DNA from: UBA6224 sp963800205
GTDB taxonomy: Bacteria; Patescibacteriota; Saccharimonadia; Saccharimonadales; UBA4665
NCBI GenBank assembly: GCA_963800205.1
Contig: CAWCZQ010000001.1
Location: 310,001 to 374,000, forward strand
DNA length: 64,000 nt
Reading direction: 5' to 3'
Part shown: one piece after another, positions 51,767 to 59,611 of the stretch
Position numbering within the stretch: the first letter of the stretch is position 1
Layout of the letters: every line of letters starts with the position of its first letter
Notes under the pieces: model-generated
Seen by the model: the letters and a program-made list of their open reading frames with translations, nothing else
What the model was told of the DNA's origin: nothing
Database searches by the model: none
Position numbers and translations under genes: made by a program

Positions 51767-52342
51767 CTTTCCTACAAACGAGCCAACACTGCCCTGCTTG
51801 TCCTGATTGTGCTCATCAACGCCTACACGATTAGTGCGCCGTTTATACCAAAAATCCAGTTGTGGTGGCAGTTCAACCACACCGATACCCAACACCAGCT
51901 CACCAAGCAAATCACCAAAAAGCCGGCCAAGCACGTGCCAAACCATGTCGTCATACCCGACATGCTGCTGGATAAACCGATCTATGACGGTCCTGTCAAA
52001 GATACCTATGCCATTCTCCGTAAAGGCATATGGCGCTGGCCCAACACCAGCCAACCAGGCGAAGTCGGCAATACCGTCCTGATTGGCCACCGTTTTACCT
52101 ACACGCAACCAAAGGGTGTCTTTTATGCGCTCGATCGGGTCAAAGTCGGCAGCAAAATAGCCGTATTTTGGAATAATAAAAAATATTTATACCGCGTGAC
52201 CACCGTAAAGGTTGTCCCGAACACTGATGTATCGATTCAGCAGCAAACCGATGACACCCGCCTGACTATCTACACCTGTACTCCATTGTGGCATCCCGTG
52301 AATCGACTGGTCGTTATTGCTAAACCGGAGGGAACCTCATGA
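51761..52342 (+). CDS. Sortase
   Basis: 193 aa: N-terminal membrane anchor (about residues 9-31), linker, and the sortase beta-barrel. Catalytic residues are visible: His in VLIGHRF, Cys in LTIYTCTP, and Arg in VNRLVV. It looks like a class D/E-type housekeeping sortase. No LPxTG-like partner is obvious in this window; the surface proteins here end in membrane helices with short basic tails. TATGAT ends 9 nt before the ATG and AGGA lies 5 nt before it. The last codons overlap the next tiny gene. Confidence 0.88.
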   Translation: MHLSYKRANTALLVLIVLINAYTISAPFIPKIQLWWQFNHTDTQHQLTKQITKKPAKHVPNHVVIPDMLLDKPIYDGPVKDTYAILRKGIWRWPNTSQPGEVGNTVLIGHRFTYTQPKGVFYALDRVKVGSKIAVFWNNKKYLYRVTTVKVVPNTDVSIQQQTDDTRLTIYTCTPLWHPVNRLVVIAKPEGTS

Positions 52343-52440
52343 CTGAAAAAGCCAAATTTTGGGTGCTGCTAGTTATCTTAATACTTAGCATAGTTTTAGC
52401 GGTCGTCCTCAATTCGTCATACAGCCGCTTTTTAGGATAA
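52339..52440 (+). CDS. 33-aa membrane microprotein coupled to sortase
   Basis: The frame starts at an ATG overlapping the sortase stop (ATGA) and encodes MTEKAKFWVLLVILILSI, continuing hydrophobic and ending SSYSRFLG before TAA. It is one membrane helix with a basic inner end. A GGAGGGAA 5-6 nt before the ATG is a good Shine-Dalgarno. The 4-bp overlap, Shine-Dalgarno and clear helix argue it is real despite its size. It may stabilise or position the sortase. Confidence 0.65.
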   Translation: MTEKAKFWVLLVILILSIVLAVVLNSSYSRFLG

Positions 52441-52463
52441 CGACACACCGACTCTAGACTTGA

Positions 52464-52511
52464 AAATCCCCTGTACCGTATTGCTGTGTATACACACGGC
52501 AGGTACAGGGG
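52464..52511 (-). terminator. Long hairpin, probable terminator for the minus-strand island
   Basis: A perfect 10-bp stem CCCCTGTACC/GGTACAGGGG (52468-52477 and 52502-52511) encloses the 12-bp palindrome TGTGTATACACA (52485-52496). On the minus strand the outer stem is followed by ATTTTC. It separates the convergent sortase unit and the island. Confidence 0.6.
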
Positions 52512-52566
52512 GCACCGGGATTTCCGATGACTTACCGTTGACTCAACGGCTTAATAGGTGGGGGTT

Positions 52567-52749
52567 TCACGGAGAATCGTTTCTCCTGAGAAGGTAGATC
52601 AGAACAACCGCTACAGCGACGGCGAGCACCGCTGCGAACAGCGTCTCTGACAGTGAGCTGCCGAAGACGAGCATCACGGCAACCATCACCACGACGCACG
52701 CTATGATGGTCAACCATGTCGAGGCCTGTCTTCTCTTGGGTGTGCTCAT
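52567..52749 (-). CDS. Small two-helix membrane protein (60 aa)
   Basis: 60 aa: MSTPKRRQASTW, then two adjacent membrane helices (about 12-30 and 34-53) and a short charged end (LRRNDSP). It begins 10 bp after the stop of the secreted 258-aa gene on the same strand. Codon choice and GC-rich composition resemble that neighbour more than the surrounding chromosome. Function unknown; small hydrophobic proteins beside a secreted partner can be holins, immunity proteins or anchors. Confidence 0.5.
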   Translation of the reverse strand: MSTPKRRQASTWLTIIACVVVMVAVMLVFGSSLSETLFAAVLAVAVAVVLIYLLRRNDSP

Positions 52750-52758
52750 AACGACGGC

Positions 52759-53535
52759 TCACTTTCTGCAATTGACAACTCTGGGGATTGCTATGACATT
52801 TCCGACGAGGCCTAGGCCGCCTACTCCACCGAAGTACATGCGGACCTTGACGCATCGCTTGTCCCGTTTGGCAGCGCGCAACGCTCTCTTGAGCTGTTCT
52901 GCTTTGGCCACTAACACGCCCGTACAACCAACAGCGCCGAAAGGAGTTATGTAGGCACCCAACGCCGCACACAAACCCGTACTGGCCGCCTGCATGCCGG
53001 CGAGCAGCCCCTCGTTGGCATACCTACGAGTTAACTTTCGGCTGTAGGTAATGTCCAGGTATGTTCCGAGCGCCCACGACCAACCGGCATCAATATGAGT
53101 CGATGAAGGCGGTGGCGTCGCCGACTCCAAGGTCTTCACCAGTCGGCGATGGCGTTCGCTCATCGTGCCCCTGTCAACGTACTTGGCGTAGTAGAAAACC
53201 CACATGTTGGGGTCCATCCACTCCATATCTTGCATGGCCTGATTGCGCATACGTGCTTGCACAATCTCGTCGCGCTTGATCCGTTGCACACGTTTGCACT
53301 GTCGCGCTTTGTGAGGATGGGCAGCGAACCGCTTGTTACAGAAGCCCAATGCACGTCTCATCACTGATGGCGGCACTTGGTAGACCGTCGGGGCGGCGGC
53401 TGCGTGAGCCTCCCGACCTTTCGGTGCGGATAGGTTCGTTTGGACAGCCAGACTGACCCCTAGAACGATAATCATTGGAATGACTACCGTCCGTCTCCGA
53501 ATTGTGAATTTCCTGAGCTGCGAGTGGTTGCCCAT
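52759..53535 (-). CDS. Secreted protein (258 aa), foreign-looking
   Basis: Starts MGNHSQLRKFTIRRRTVVIP with a Shine-Dalgarno AAGGGGG. A signal peptide (hydrophobic about 19-37) ends in the site AHA-AAAP. The mature domain is basic with six Cys and a C-terminal Gly/Val-rich segment (LLAGMQAASTGLCAALGAYI) that looks membrane-active. Arg codons AGG/CGG/CGA and the GC-rich third positions differ from neighbours. I do not recognise the family. Secreted basic protein plus a small membrane protein would fit a toxin/immunity or bacteriocin-like pair, but this is speculation. Confidence 0.55.
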   Translation of the reverse strand: MGNHSQLRKFTIRRRTVVIPMIIVLGVSLAVQTNLSAPKGREAHAAAAPTVYQVPPSVMRRALGFCNKRFAAHPHKARQCKRVQRIKRDEIVQARMRNQAMQDMEWMDPNMWVFYYAKYVDRGTMSERHRRLVKTLESATPPPSSTHIDAGWSWALGTYLDITYSRKLTRRYANEGLLAGMQAASTGLCAALGAYITPFGAVGCTGVLVAKAEQLKRALRAAKRDKRCVKVRMYFGGVGGLGLVGNVIAIPRVVNCRK

Positions 53536-53652
53536 GCTCGCCCCCTTCTTCCCAGTAACCAATGAGGTTACTTGACTCCCCCGTGGAGTCTGAAACACCT
53601 GGTGGCATCTCGTAGCAAGCATAGTACACCTCTATGGTGTATCCGTAAATTA

Positions 53653-53686
53653 ACAAAACTAGTCCAAGCATACGCCCAGACTAGTT
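53653..53686 (-). terminator. groEL terminator
   Basis: A perfect 8-bp stem AACTAGTC/GACTAGTT with a 14-nt loop, then TTGTTAATTT on the minus strand, 29 bp after the groEL stop. Confidence 0.75.
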
Positions 53687-53714
53687 CTGTGCAGAGTGAG
53701 TGCTCCTACAACGG

Positions 53715-55367
53715 CTACATCATGCCCATGCCACCACCCATGCCCATACCGGCACCGGCGTCGCCACCCTTGTCTTCTTGCGGTACTTCTACCACCAGGG
53801 CGCCCATGGTCATAGCGGTACCAGCAATGCTGGCCGCATTTTGGACAGCTTCTTTGGTAACGCGAGCGGGGTCTACCACACCTTTGGCTTTCATATCGAC
53901 CAGCTTGCTTGGGTCATTGACGTTGACGCCCTGCCCAGCCTTGCCAGACTTTACTTGTGGCAGCCACTCATCGGCGTTGAGCCCGGCATTTGTCATCAGG
54001 ATGCGGAATGGTTGTTCCAATGCGTTCTTGAGTAGCTGTACACCAGCTGCAGTGGAATCGTTGCCTTCTACCTTCAAGTTTGCACCCAAATTGACGAGCG
54101 TCACGCCACCACCAGGTACAATACCGTCACTTAGGGCAGCCTTGACTGCCGCTACGGCATCGTCCACGCGGAATTTCTTCTCTTCGATTTCGGTTTCAGT
54201 GGCACCACCAACCTTAATGACGGCAACCTTACCGCTCAAAGCGGCGCGGCGCTTTTCGAGGTTTTCTTTGTCGTATTCACTGCTGGCAGCTTCGACTTGC
54301 GCATTAATCTGGTCGACGCGGCCGCTCACCTCTACCGGGTTACCGGCGCCTTCGATAATGGTGGTTTCGTCTTTGGTGACGATGACCTTACGGGCGGTAC
54401 CAACTACGTCGAGTTCGACATTCTCAAATGTCATACCGCGGTCTTCAGTTATTACCTCGGCACCGGTCAGGATTGCGATGTCATTGAGTACATCTTTGCG
54501 TCGTTCACCAAACGCAGGCGCCTTGACGGCGACGCAGTTAAACACTCCCTTGAGGCGGTTCAGTACCAACGTACCGAGGGCTTCTCCCTCGACGTCCTCG
54601 GCAATCAGTACCAAGTCTTTTTTGCCAGCTTGGGCGAGCTTTTCGAGCAGTGGCAAAAATTCTTGCACCGAACTAATCTTTTTATCGGTTATTACTACGG
54701 CTGGCTTGTCGTAGACGGCTTCCATGCGTGCCGTGTCGGTGACCATGTAAGGGCTGACAAAACCGCGGTCAAAGGTAAAGCCTTCGACCACTTCTTTTTC
54801 CAGGTGCAGACCCTGGCCTTCTTCGACCGTGACCACGCCATCTTTACCGACGGCTTCCATGACATCAGCAATTAGCGAACCAATCTGCGCATCACCGGCA
54901 CTGATGGTGGCGACTTCAGCAACTCGTTTTTTGTTGCCTTCGATATCCTCTGCCATACCACTGAGGGCAGCGACGACTTCTTCGGCGGCTGTTTCGAGCC
55001 CCTTGCGCAGCAGCATTGGGTTGTGGCCAGCGGCAATCAGCTTGTTGGCCTCGTTAAGAATGTGGTACGTCAGTACGGTGACCGTCGTGGTACCGTCCCC
55101 GGCTACGTCATTCATTTTGTTAGCGGCTTGCTTAATCAGCTCGGCACCTACTTTGTAGCCGAGCGTTTCGTCGTCGAGATCGGCAATTTCGACACCCTTA
55201 GCCACCGTGACACCATCGTGCGTAACGGTTGGTGCGCCATACGACTTACTAATAACCACATTGCGACCCTTGGGCCCCATGGTTGTCTTGACGGCGTTAT
55301 ATAAAATTTCTGCACCGGCCAATACGCGGCGGCGGGCATCATCATCGTAGAATACTTTTTTGCTCAT
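53715..55367 (-). CDS. groEL: Chaperonin GroEL
   Basis: 550 aa with all GroEL landmarks: TMGPKGRNVVISKSYGAP, the ATP-site segment DVAGDGTTTVTVLTYHIL, the Gly hinge regions and the flexible Gly/Met tail GAGMGMGGGMGMM. It forms the double-ring folding chamber with GroES. Shine-Dalgarno GGAGGG. It follows groES by 11 bp in one CIRCE-controlled operon. Confidence 0.97.
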   Translation of the reverse strand: MSKKVFYDDDARRRVLAGAEILYNAVKTTMGPKGRNVVISKSYGAPTVTHDGVTVAKGVEIADLDDETLGYKVGAELIKQAANKMNDVAGDGTTTVTVLTYHILNEANKLIAAGHNPMLLRKGLETAAEEVVAALSGMAEDIEGNKKRVAEVATISAGDAQIGSLIADVMEAVGKDGVVTVEEGQGLHLEKEVVEGFTFDRGFVSPYMVTDTARMEAVYDKPAVVITDKKISSVQEFLPLLEKLAQAGKKDLVLIAEDVEGEALGTLVLNRLKGVFNCVAVKAPAFGERRKDVLNDIAILTGAEVITEDRGMTFENVELDVVGTARKVIVTKDETTIIEGAGNPVEVSGRVDQINAQVEAASSEYDKENLEKRRAALSGKVAVIKVGGATETEIEEKKFRVDDAVAAVKAALSDGIVPGGGVTLVNLGANLKVEGNDSTAAGVQLLKNALEQPFRILMTNAGLNADEWLPQVKSGKAGQGVNVNDPSKLVDMKAKGVVDPARVTKEAVQNAASIAGTAMTMGALVVEVPQEDKGGDAGAGMGMGGGMGMM

Positions 55368-55378
55368 AGGGACCCTCC

Positions 55379-55645
55379 TTAGTTGACGATTGCGTAAATA
55401 TTTTCTTCTTTAATCAATTGGTACTCAGTACCGTCGAGTTTAACCTCGCTATTGTCGTAACCGCCGTAGATTATGCGGTCGCCGACTTTGACGTTTTTGA
55501 CCTCAGTGCCAATGGCAAGCACCTTTGATACTTTGGGCTTCTCTTTGGCGTTGTCAGGCAGATATAAGCCGCTCGCCGTTTTCGTCTGAGCTTCTTCTTG
55601 CTGGGCAACAACGAAGGTTGCCAGTGGTTTAATCGGTACACTCAT
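55379..55645 (-). CDS. groES: Co-chaperonin GroES
   Basis: 88 aa: MSVPIKPLATFVVAQQEEAQ, mobile loop with TASGLYLPDNAKEKP, and GDRIIYGGYDNSEVKLDGTE. It is slightly shorter and more divergent than typical GroES (~95 aa) at the N-terminus, where the usual RPLxDRVLV reads KPLATFVVA. Lid of the GroEL chamber. Shine-Dalgarno GGAGG is 8 nt before the ATG. Confidence 0.95.
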   Translation of the reverse strand: MSVPIKPLATFVVAQQEEAQTKTASGLYLPDNAKEKPKVSKVLAIGTEVKNVKVGDRIIYGGYDNSEVKLDGTEYQLIKEENIYAIVN

Positions 55646-55673
55646 ATATTTATCCTCCGTTTATATCTGTAAG

Positions 55674-55700
55674 TTAGCACTTGATATGTGAGAGTGCTAA
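55674..55700. promoter_or_regulatory. CIRCE element (HrcA operator)
   Basis: TTAGCACTT-N9-GAGTGCTAA; the consensus is TTAGCACTC-N9-GAGTGCTAA, so there is one mismatch. It lies 29 bp upstream of the groES ATG, in the transcribed leader or promoter. It implies an HrcA repressor elsewhere in the genome. Confidence 0.92.
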
Positions 55701-55746
55701 CTGCTGGATTAATCATAGCGAAGGACAATAGCAGCCGTCAAGCGGG

Positions 55747-56316
55747 CTATAGACTGTCGCTGGTGAGACCGCTAAGCGTATAGTTGTAAACGACGTCTTG
55801 CAAGACCGGAAAAGAGGTGGCAGGCTGAAGCTCACGGCCCGGCTGTATCGTAAGCATATTACTGGTAAACTCACGGTCGTCTCCAGGTGTAAGATCTTCT
55901 GCTAATTCGTAAGCGTATAATCCGGCATCATTTAATAAGAGTCGTTCATTGCTGCCGTCTGATCGCTTTAAATCGATTAATACATCATTCCACCACCCTT
56001 GCATAGGTTGTTTACCTTCCGGATCACGGGTTGGGTAGTAGATATCTATTGCCGCGATACCTGCAATCTCTACGCCACTAACTGCATCTGGGGTGCGACG
56101 AATCTGCGCTAAATCAACGGGTGCCATGCGGTGCGTTAGATCGTATAAAATAAACCGCGTCTTATCGTCTCTGCCACCGGCCTCGATAGATTTCATATGT
56201 AAGGCATTGCTGGTCTCTGCGGCGCTGTGCATTGACTGCAGATTTATGCGCAAGGCTACTGCGTCCATATAGTGGTCTGGTGACCATTCTTCTGAGTACA
56301 TTTCAGATGTATGCAT
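55747..56316 (-). CDS. Hypothetical protein (189 aa)
   Basis: A soluble protein starting MHTSEMYSEEWSPDHYMDAV with a beta-rich look in the second half. No motif or relative recognised. Single-gene unit: extended -10 TGG TATAAT ends 6 nt before the ATG, strong support for this start and for expression. It ends just upstream of the CIRCE-controlled groES promoter on the same strand, so read-through into groES is possible. Confidence 0.6.
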   Translation of the reverse strand: MHTSEMYSEEWSPDHYMDAVALRINLQSMHSAAETSNALHMKSIEAGGRDDKTRFILYDLTHRMAPVDLAQIRRTPDAVSGVEIAGIAAIDIYYPTRDPEGKQPMQGWWNDVLIDLKRSDGSNERLLLNDAGLYAYELAEDLTPGDDREFTSNMLTIQPGRELQPATSFPVLQDVVYNYTLSGLTSDSL

Positions 56317-56322
56317 TTCCCT

Positions 56323-56331
56323 ATTATACCA
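56323..56331 (-). promoter_or_regulatory. Extended -10, leaderless start of the 189-aa gene
   Basis: The minus strand reads TGG-TATAAT, ending 6 nt before the ATG at 56316. Confidence 0.6.
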
Positions 56332-56371
56332 ATAGTAACGTATATTTTACCATATTTTGTATATTTTGCTA

Positions 56372-56399
56372 TTGACTGTGAAATATTTCGCAGTACAAT
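56372..56399 (+). promoter_or_regulatory. Two-box promoter of the foreign-looking cassette
   Basis: -35 TTGACT, 16-bp spacer, -10 TACAAT. It gives a leader of about 35 nt with an AGGA Shine-Dalgarno, unlike the leaderless neighbours. Confidence 0.6.
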
Positions 56400-56440
56400 G
56401 TAGGCAGTTCTGTCCACCACTACAGAAAGTAGGACTTCAA

Positions 56441-56839
56441 ATGTCCCTCAGTCACATCTCGGGCTCGTACGTTCTCCAGCTGAAGGGAATAATCCCTGCA
56501 GACGACATCCCCGATGTCGACGAGACTGCACCCCACCACGTCCCGCCGAGGGCCGTCTTCACGACGAACTTCAGCATCAGCGACGCGTTGTACCGGCGGC
56601 TGCACCACCTCGCTTCCGACTTCAAGGGCGTCGTCCGAATCGACCGGCACGCTCCGCTGCGGAAGGATGACTCGCTGCCGCAAGGTGGCATCATGCTCCG
56701 CTTCTCGGACACCATCTCCGACGAGGAGGTCCAGCGCATCAGCCACGGCTTCCTGCTCAAGGCCCAGGAGATCATCGACCCCGACGTACTGAGCGAGCAG
56801 CTGCTTCAGCAGCGCGCCGTGACCTTCTCGAAGCGCTGA
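56441..56839 (+). CDS. Hypothetical protein of GC-rich, foreign composition (132 aa)
   Basis: 132 aa from MSLSHISGSYVLQLK, soluble, with alternating strands and charged helices. No family recognised. Third codon positions are nearly all G or C (for example GACGACATCCCC, CTGCTCAAGGCC), in sharp contrast to flanking genes, so recent acquisition is likely. It has its own two-box promoter, an AGGAC Shine-Dalgarno, and is followed by a very long hairpin and a terminator, which makes a self-contained cassette. An upstream in-frame start at 56357 would precede the promoter. Confidence 0.6.
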   Translation: MSLSHISGSYVLQLKGIIPADDIPDVDETAPHHVPPRAVFTTNFSISDALYRRLHHLASDFKGVVRIDRHAPLRKDDSLPQGGIMLRFSDTISDEEVQRISHGFLLKAQEIIDPDVLSEQLLQQRAVTFSKR

Positions 56840-56843
56840 CAGA

Positions 56844-56973
56844 CATCCGCTGTGGCGGTGGAATCTCGTGAGATCCACGATTCCACCGCCCGCGGATGGC
56901 AGGCAGACAAGAGTACAACAGAAACATCGCGTTACAACGCCCACATTCTATTCTCCTCTCTCGTCTGCCTGCC
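56844..56973. repeat. Long hairpin plus 11-bp inverted repeats after the cassette gene
   Basis: A hairpin at 56844-56898 has a 7-bp outer stem (CATCCGC/GCGGATG) and a 12-bp inner stem (GGCGGTGGAATC/GATTCCACCGCC) separated by a small bulge, loop 13 nt. It has no T-run. Directly adjoining are 11-bp inverted repeats GGCAGGCAGAC (56898-56908) and GTCTGCCTGCC (56963-56973). Such perfect structures suggest a mobile-element end or an RNA-stability element. Confidence 0.6.
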
Positions 56974-57007
56974 TACCCAACCCCAATGTAATAAGTATGC
57001 CCTTAAT

Positions 57008-57030
57008 AAGCCCCTCCCGGGCTTGTTTTT
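57008..57030 (+). terminator. Terminator closing the cassette
   Basis: Stem AAGCCC/GGGCTT with a 5-nt loop followed by G and five T. Confidence 0.75.
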
Positions 57031-57107
57031 ATATCGTAGCGGCAAGGCCGAACTGCTTCTGTAAAATTCCCCACTCGCCGCTATTTTTCTTATATAATCG
57101 TGTCACC

Positions 57108-57995
57108 ATGGCAGAAACAATCAATCGACGAGTTCTGATGTCTGGCGTTGACTACTTCGATGATAGCCAAGCCATTAACCCCTTTATGGATGCGTCGATT
57201 GCGATTAATCGAGACATTGCCCGCCACGAACACACTCTAATTGCTCAAGCCCTCACGTCTGCTGGGGTACGGGTAGAATCCGTTGCCCCGCCAGCCAATT
57301 GCCAGGACGGCGTGTACACAGCCAACTGGGCACTGATACGCGGAAATAAAGCTGTTATGGCAAATTTGCCCAATGCTCGCACAGCAGAGGAACCATACGC
57401 TGCCGACATACTCCAGAAGTACGGTAAGGAGATAATTGAAGTACCAGAAGGACTACGCTTTAGTGGCCAGGGCGACGCCCTGCCTTGCGGTAACTACCTA
57501 TTTTGCGGTAGTCAGTACCGGTCCGACATCGAAGCCCAGGCATTCGCAGCAAAAACTTTAGGCTATGAGCGCATACAGCTGCAGACCGTACCACTGCTGG
57601 ATAACACTGGAGACCCGGTCATTAATGCATCATCTGGGTGGCCAGATAGCTTTTACTACGACATCGATTTAGCTCTCTCCGTCTTGCGGCCGCCCAACAA
57701 TGACCACAAAGGCCTTATCGCCTGGTGTCCAGCAGCTTTTACCGAGGAGAGCCGGGACATTCTTCGCAATTTTTCTGAAGTAGAGAAAATAGAGGTATCG
57801 CGCGAAGAAGCCACCAAAGCCTTTGCCTGCAACCTCGTCTCTACTGGCGAGACGGTGATCATGAACGCCGGCGCCACTCAGTTCATCCAAGCCATCAAAG
57901 CCCATGGACTGACAGTTATTGGACTTAGCAATCCCGAACTCGGCAAAGGCGGCGGCAGCATCCGCTGCACCACCCTGACCCTCGATAACCAATAA
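57108..57995 (+). CDS. Guanidino-group hydrolase-like protein (DDAH/amidinotransferase superfamily)
   Basis: 295 aa with the pentein fold landmarks of dimethylargininase/arginine deiminase relatives: DGVYTANWALIRG (substrate Asp and Asn), RFSGQGDALP, YYDIDLALSVL and the C-terminal nucleophile motif GGGSIRCTTLTL with the catalytic Cys. The usual catalytic His of the (H)xD motif appears replaced by Asp. It may hydrolyse arginine or a derivative, a reaction known to matter to host-attached Saccharibacteria through arginine deiminase, but the substrate is unsure. TATAAT ends 9 nt before the ATG; the longer upstream frame is rejected. Confidence 0.75.
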   Translation: MAETINRRVLMSGVDYFDDSQAINPFMDASIAINRDIARHEHTLIAQALTSAGVRVESVAPPANCQDGVYTANWALIRGNKAVMANLPNARTAEEPYAADILQKYGKEIIEVPEGLRFSGQGDALPCGNYLFCGSQYRSDIEAQAFAAKTLGYERIQLQTVPLLDNTGDPVINASSGWPDSFYYDIDLALSVLRPPNNDHKGLIAWCPAAFTEESRDILRNFSEVEKIEVSREEATKAFACNLVSTGETVIMNAGATQFIQAIKAHGLTVIGLSNPELGKGGGSIRCTTLTLDNQ

Positions 57996-57998
57996 GTC

Positions 57999-58949
57999 TT
58001 AGCCTGTTTGTTCGAGTATCTCGGTACCTATCAAGGCATCGAGTTCTTGTTCGGCCTCATTCTGTCGATTGCTTGTCTGCTGGGAAGTCTTATCTATAAG
58101 TAGAGCAAAATTATCTATAATTTTTTCTAAATTATCTATTATGCCGGCATAATGTTCGGCTTCAATCATCTTGATAGGAAACGCATACTCATCTTCGGTG
58201 TGGTAAGTTTTGATCTGGAATAAGCGAGTCTTCTCGGGACCGCTGAGTACTATATCAAAGCCTCGTTTAGGAAATGCATGATTGTTCCATGGTCTATCTT
58301 CTCGATCGAGGGCTGTCCTAATAAGCACTCGTCCTATCTGTTCTTCTCGATAAGCCTTCAGTCGTAGATATGTGACTAACAGGAGCTCAAACAATAAACC
58401 ACGCGCTATTTTTGCTAAATCATTTCGCCGTTCCACATAGGGGGCTATATCTTTTACTAATTCTAACGATTGTGTCAGTACGACTCGCATGTCGATAACA
58501 GCAGTCGAGACATGAGAACAGTCTAGTTTCGTGTCACATAGTAGTTGTTCGTGGTAGGCTCGCAACTCTAAAAGATCAATGTACTTAACCTCGAGGTCCC
58601 ACACTAGTTCGTGCTGTGATTTCTTACGCGTAGTAGCTAGTGCTCGAGCTTGGGTGAAAAACTTATGTGCCTCTTCCCATTTACCGCTAAAAGCGGCACT
58701 GTCTAGGCGAGAGCCGCCATGTTCAGCATAAAGCCAGTCGAGCCAATAATTGCAGCCCTCGTAGTAATACATCAGTTTTTGCCCAGGACTCAACTTGGCT
58801 GTATCTATTTCATGGCCGAGTGACTCTATGCCATGTTGCAACAACACAAGCAAATAGTGGTCATTATAACGACCACTATTGCTTTGTATTGGATCCAGCC
58901 CACGTAGCTGTCGGTCTATTTTAGTAAGACTCGAGGTGGTGGGGTTCAT
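57999..58949 (-). CDS. Hypothetical protein with possible PD-(D/E)XK-like end
   Basis: 316 aa, mostly helical in the first 210 residues (EEAHKFFTQARALATTRKKS and similar, TPR-like in feel). The segment at ~230-265 reads RGFDIVLSGPEKTRLFQIKTY: an Asp ending one strand and QxK on the next, which is the geometry of PD-(D/E)XK nucleases with Gln in place of Glu. This is a pattern read by eye, not a family assignment. It is convergent with the hydrolase gene (3 bp gap). Start at 58949 with GGGAAAA upstream. Confidence 0.5.
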   Translation of the reverse strand: MNPTTSSLTKIDRQLRGLDPIQSNSGRYNDHYLLVLLQHGIESLGHEIDTAKLSPGQKLMYYYEGCNYWLDWLYAEHGGSRLDSAAFSGKWEEAHKFFTQARALATTRKKSQHELVWDLEVKYIDLLELRAYHEQLLCDTKLDCSHVSTAVIDMRVVLTQSLELVKDIAPYVERRNDLAKIARGLLFELLLVTYLRLKAYREEQIGRVLIRTALDREDRPWNNHAFPKRGFDIVLSGPEKTRLFQIKTYHTEDEYAFPIKMIEAEHYAGIIDNLEKIIDNFALLIDKTSQQTSNRQNEAEQELDALIGTEILEQTG

Positions 58950-58968
58950 GGGATGTTTTCCCTATTGC

Positions 58969-59229
58969 CTATCGATGACCATTTTCGTAAGAAGCGTTGG
59001 GTACGTCTTGACCCTCGGCGCGCATTTGCTCTACGACAGGCTTCTCGGTAACGACGCCTTGATACTCCACGAGCTGATCTACGGGGCCGTGACCCAACAC
59101 TTCTGCTCGTGCGGCGTCGAGTTTTTGCTGTTCAGCATCTAAATATGCATTGTCCTCTGCTGTGGAGGCTTCTTTTCGCAAATCATTTAACGCCTGTTGT
59201 TCTGGTGGTAATGTTTTTGTTTCTGACAT
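58969..59229 (-). CDS. Hypothetical small charged protein (86 aa)
   Basis: A helical, highly charged protein (MSETKTLPPEQQALNDLRKE, then DAEQQKLDAARAEVLGHG), no Cys and no hydrophobic segment. AGGAAAA lies about 6 nt before the ATG. It sits 19 bp upstream of the 316-aa gene on the same strand, so they may be co-transcribed. No family recognised. Confidence 0.5.
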   Translation of the reverse strand: MSETKTLPPEQQALNDLRKEASTAEDNAYLDAEQQKLDAARAEVLGHGPVDQLVEYQGVVTEKPVVEQMRAEGQDVPNASYENGHR

Positions 59230-59314
59230 TATTTTTCCTGCATCTTTTTTATTTTTATTGATACAAGAAGTATATTAACAAGCTATTGCTTATTTGTCAA
59301 GTAGGTTGTCATCG

Positions 59315-59581
59315 TTATGATAAGTCGTCTACTTCAAATTCACTATTCCGGAAAGCACTTTCTGTCATCAGAAAAGAGGTGACATTTCGGAGGATACGTC
59401 GCCGACCAGCTATATCACTGATAGTACTCGCACCAATAATAGTGTGCTCGTAACCGGGATTGGCTTCTACATACCCCTGAAAAGCTTCTTGATCGATATT
59501 CACGGCTACAATATCTTCATTGATCACAGCTACCAATCCTGCTAAATCAAAGTTTTGTGTATTATGCTCACGTGTTGTCAT
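59315..59581 (-). CDS. Hypothetical small protein (88 aa)
   Basis: 88 aa: MTTREHNTQNFDLAGLVAVI and onwards, soluble, acidic C-terminus (RNSEFEVDDLS). TAAAAT ends 7 nt before the ATG, in line with the leaderless pattern. It starts 30 bp downstream of the murE-like stop on the same strand. No family recognised. Confidence 0.5.
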   Translation of the reverse strand: MTTREHNTQNFDLAGLVAVINEDIVAVNIDQEAFQGYVEANPGYEHTIIGASTISDIAGRRRILRNVTSFLMTESAFRNSEFEVDDLS

Positions 59582-59611
59582 ATAGCATATTTTACAACTA
59601 TTAGATTGTTT

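Noticed and set aside
51767..52108. Upper part of a 184-codon minus-strand frame opposite the sortase
   Set aside because: It is the reverse-strand shadow of the sortase gene. Only the part outside (51554-51766) is kept as a weak candidate.
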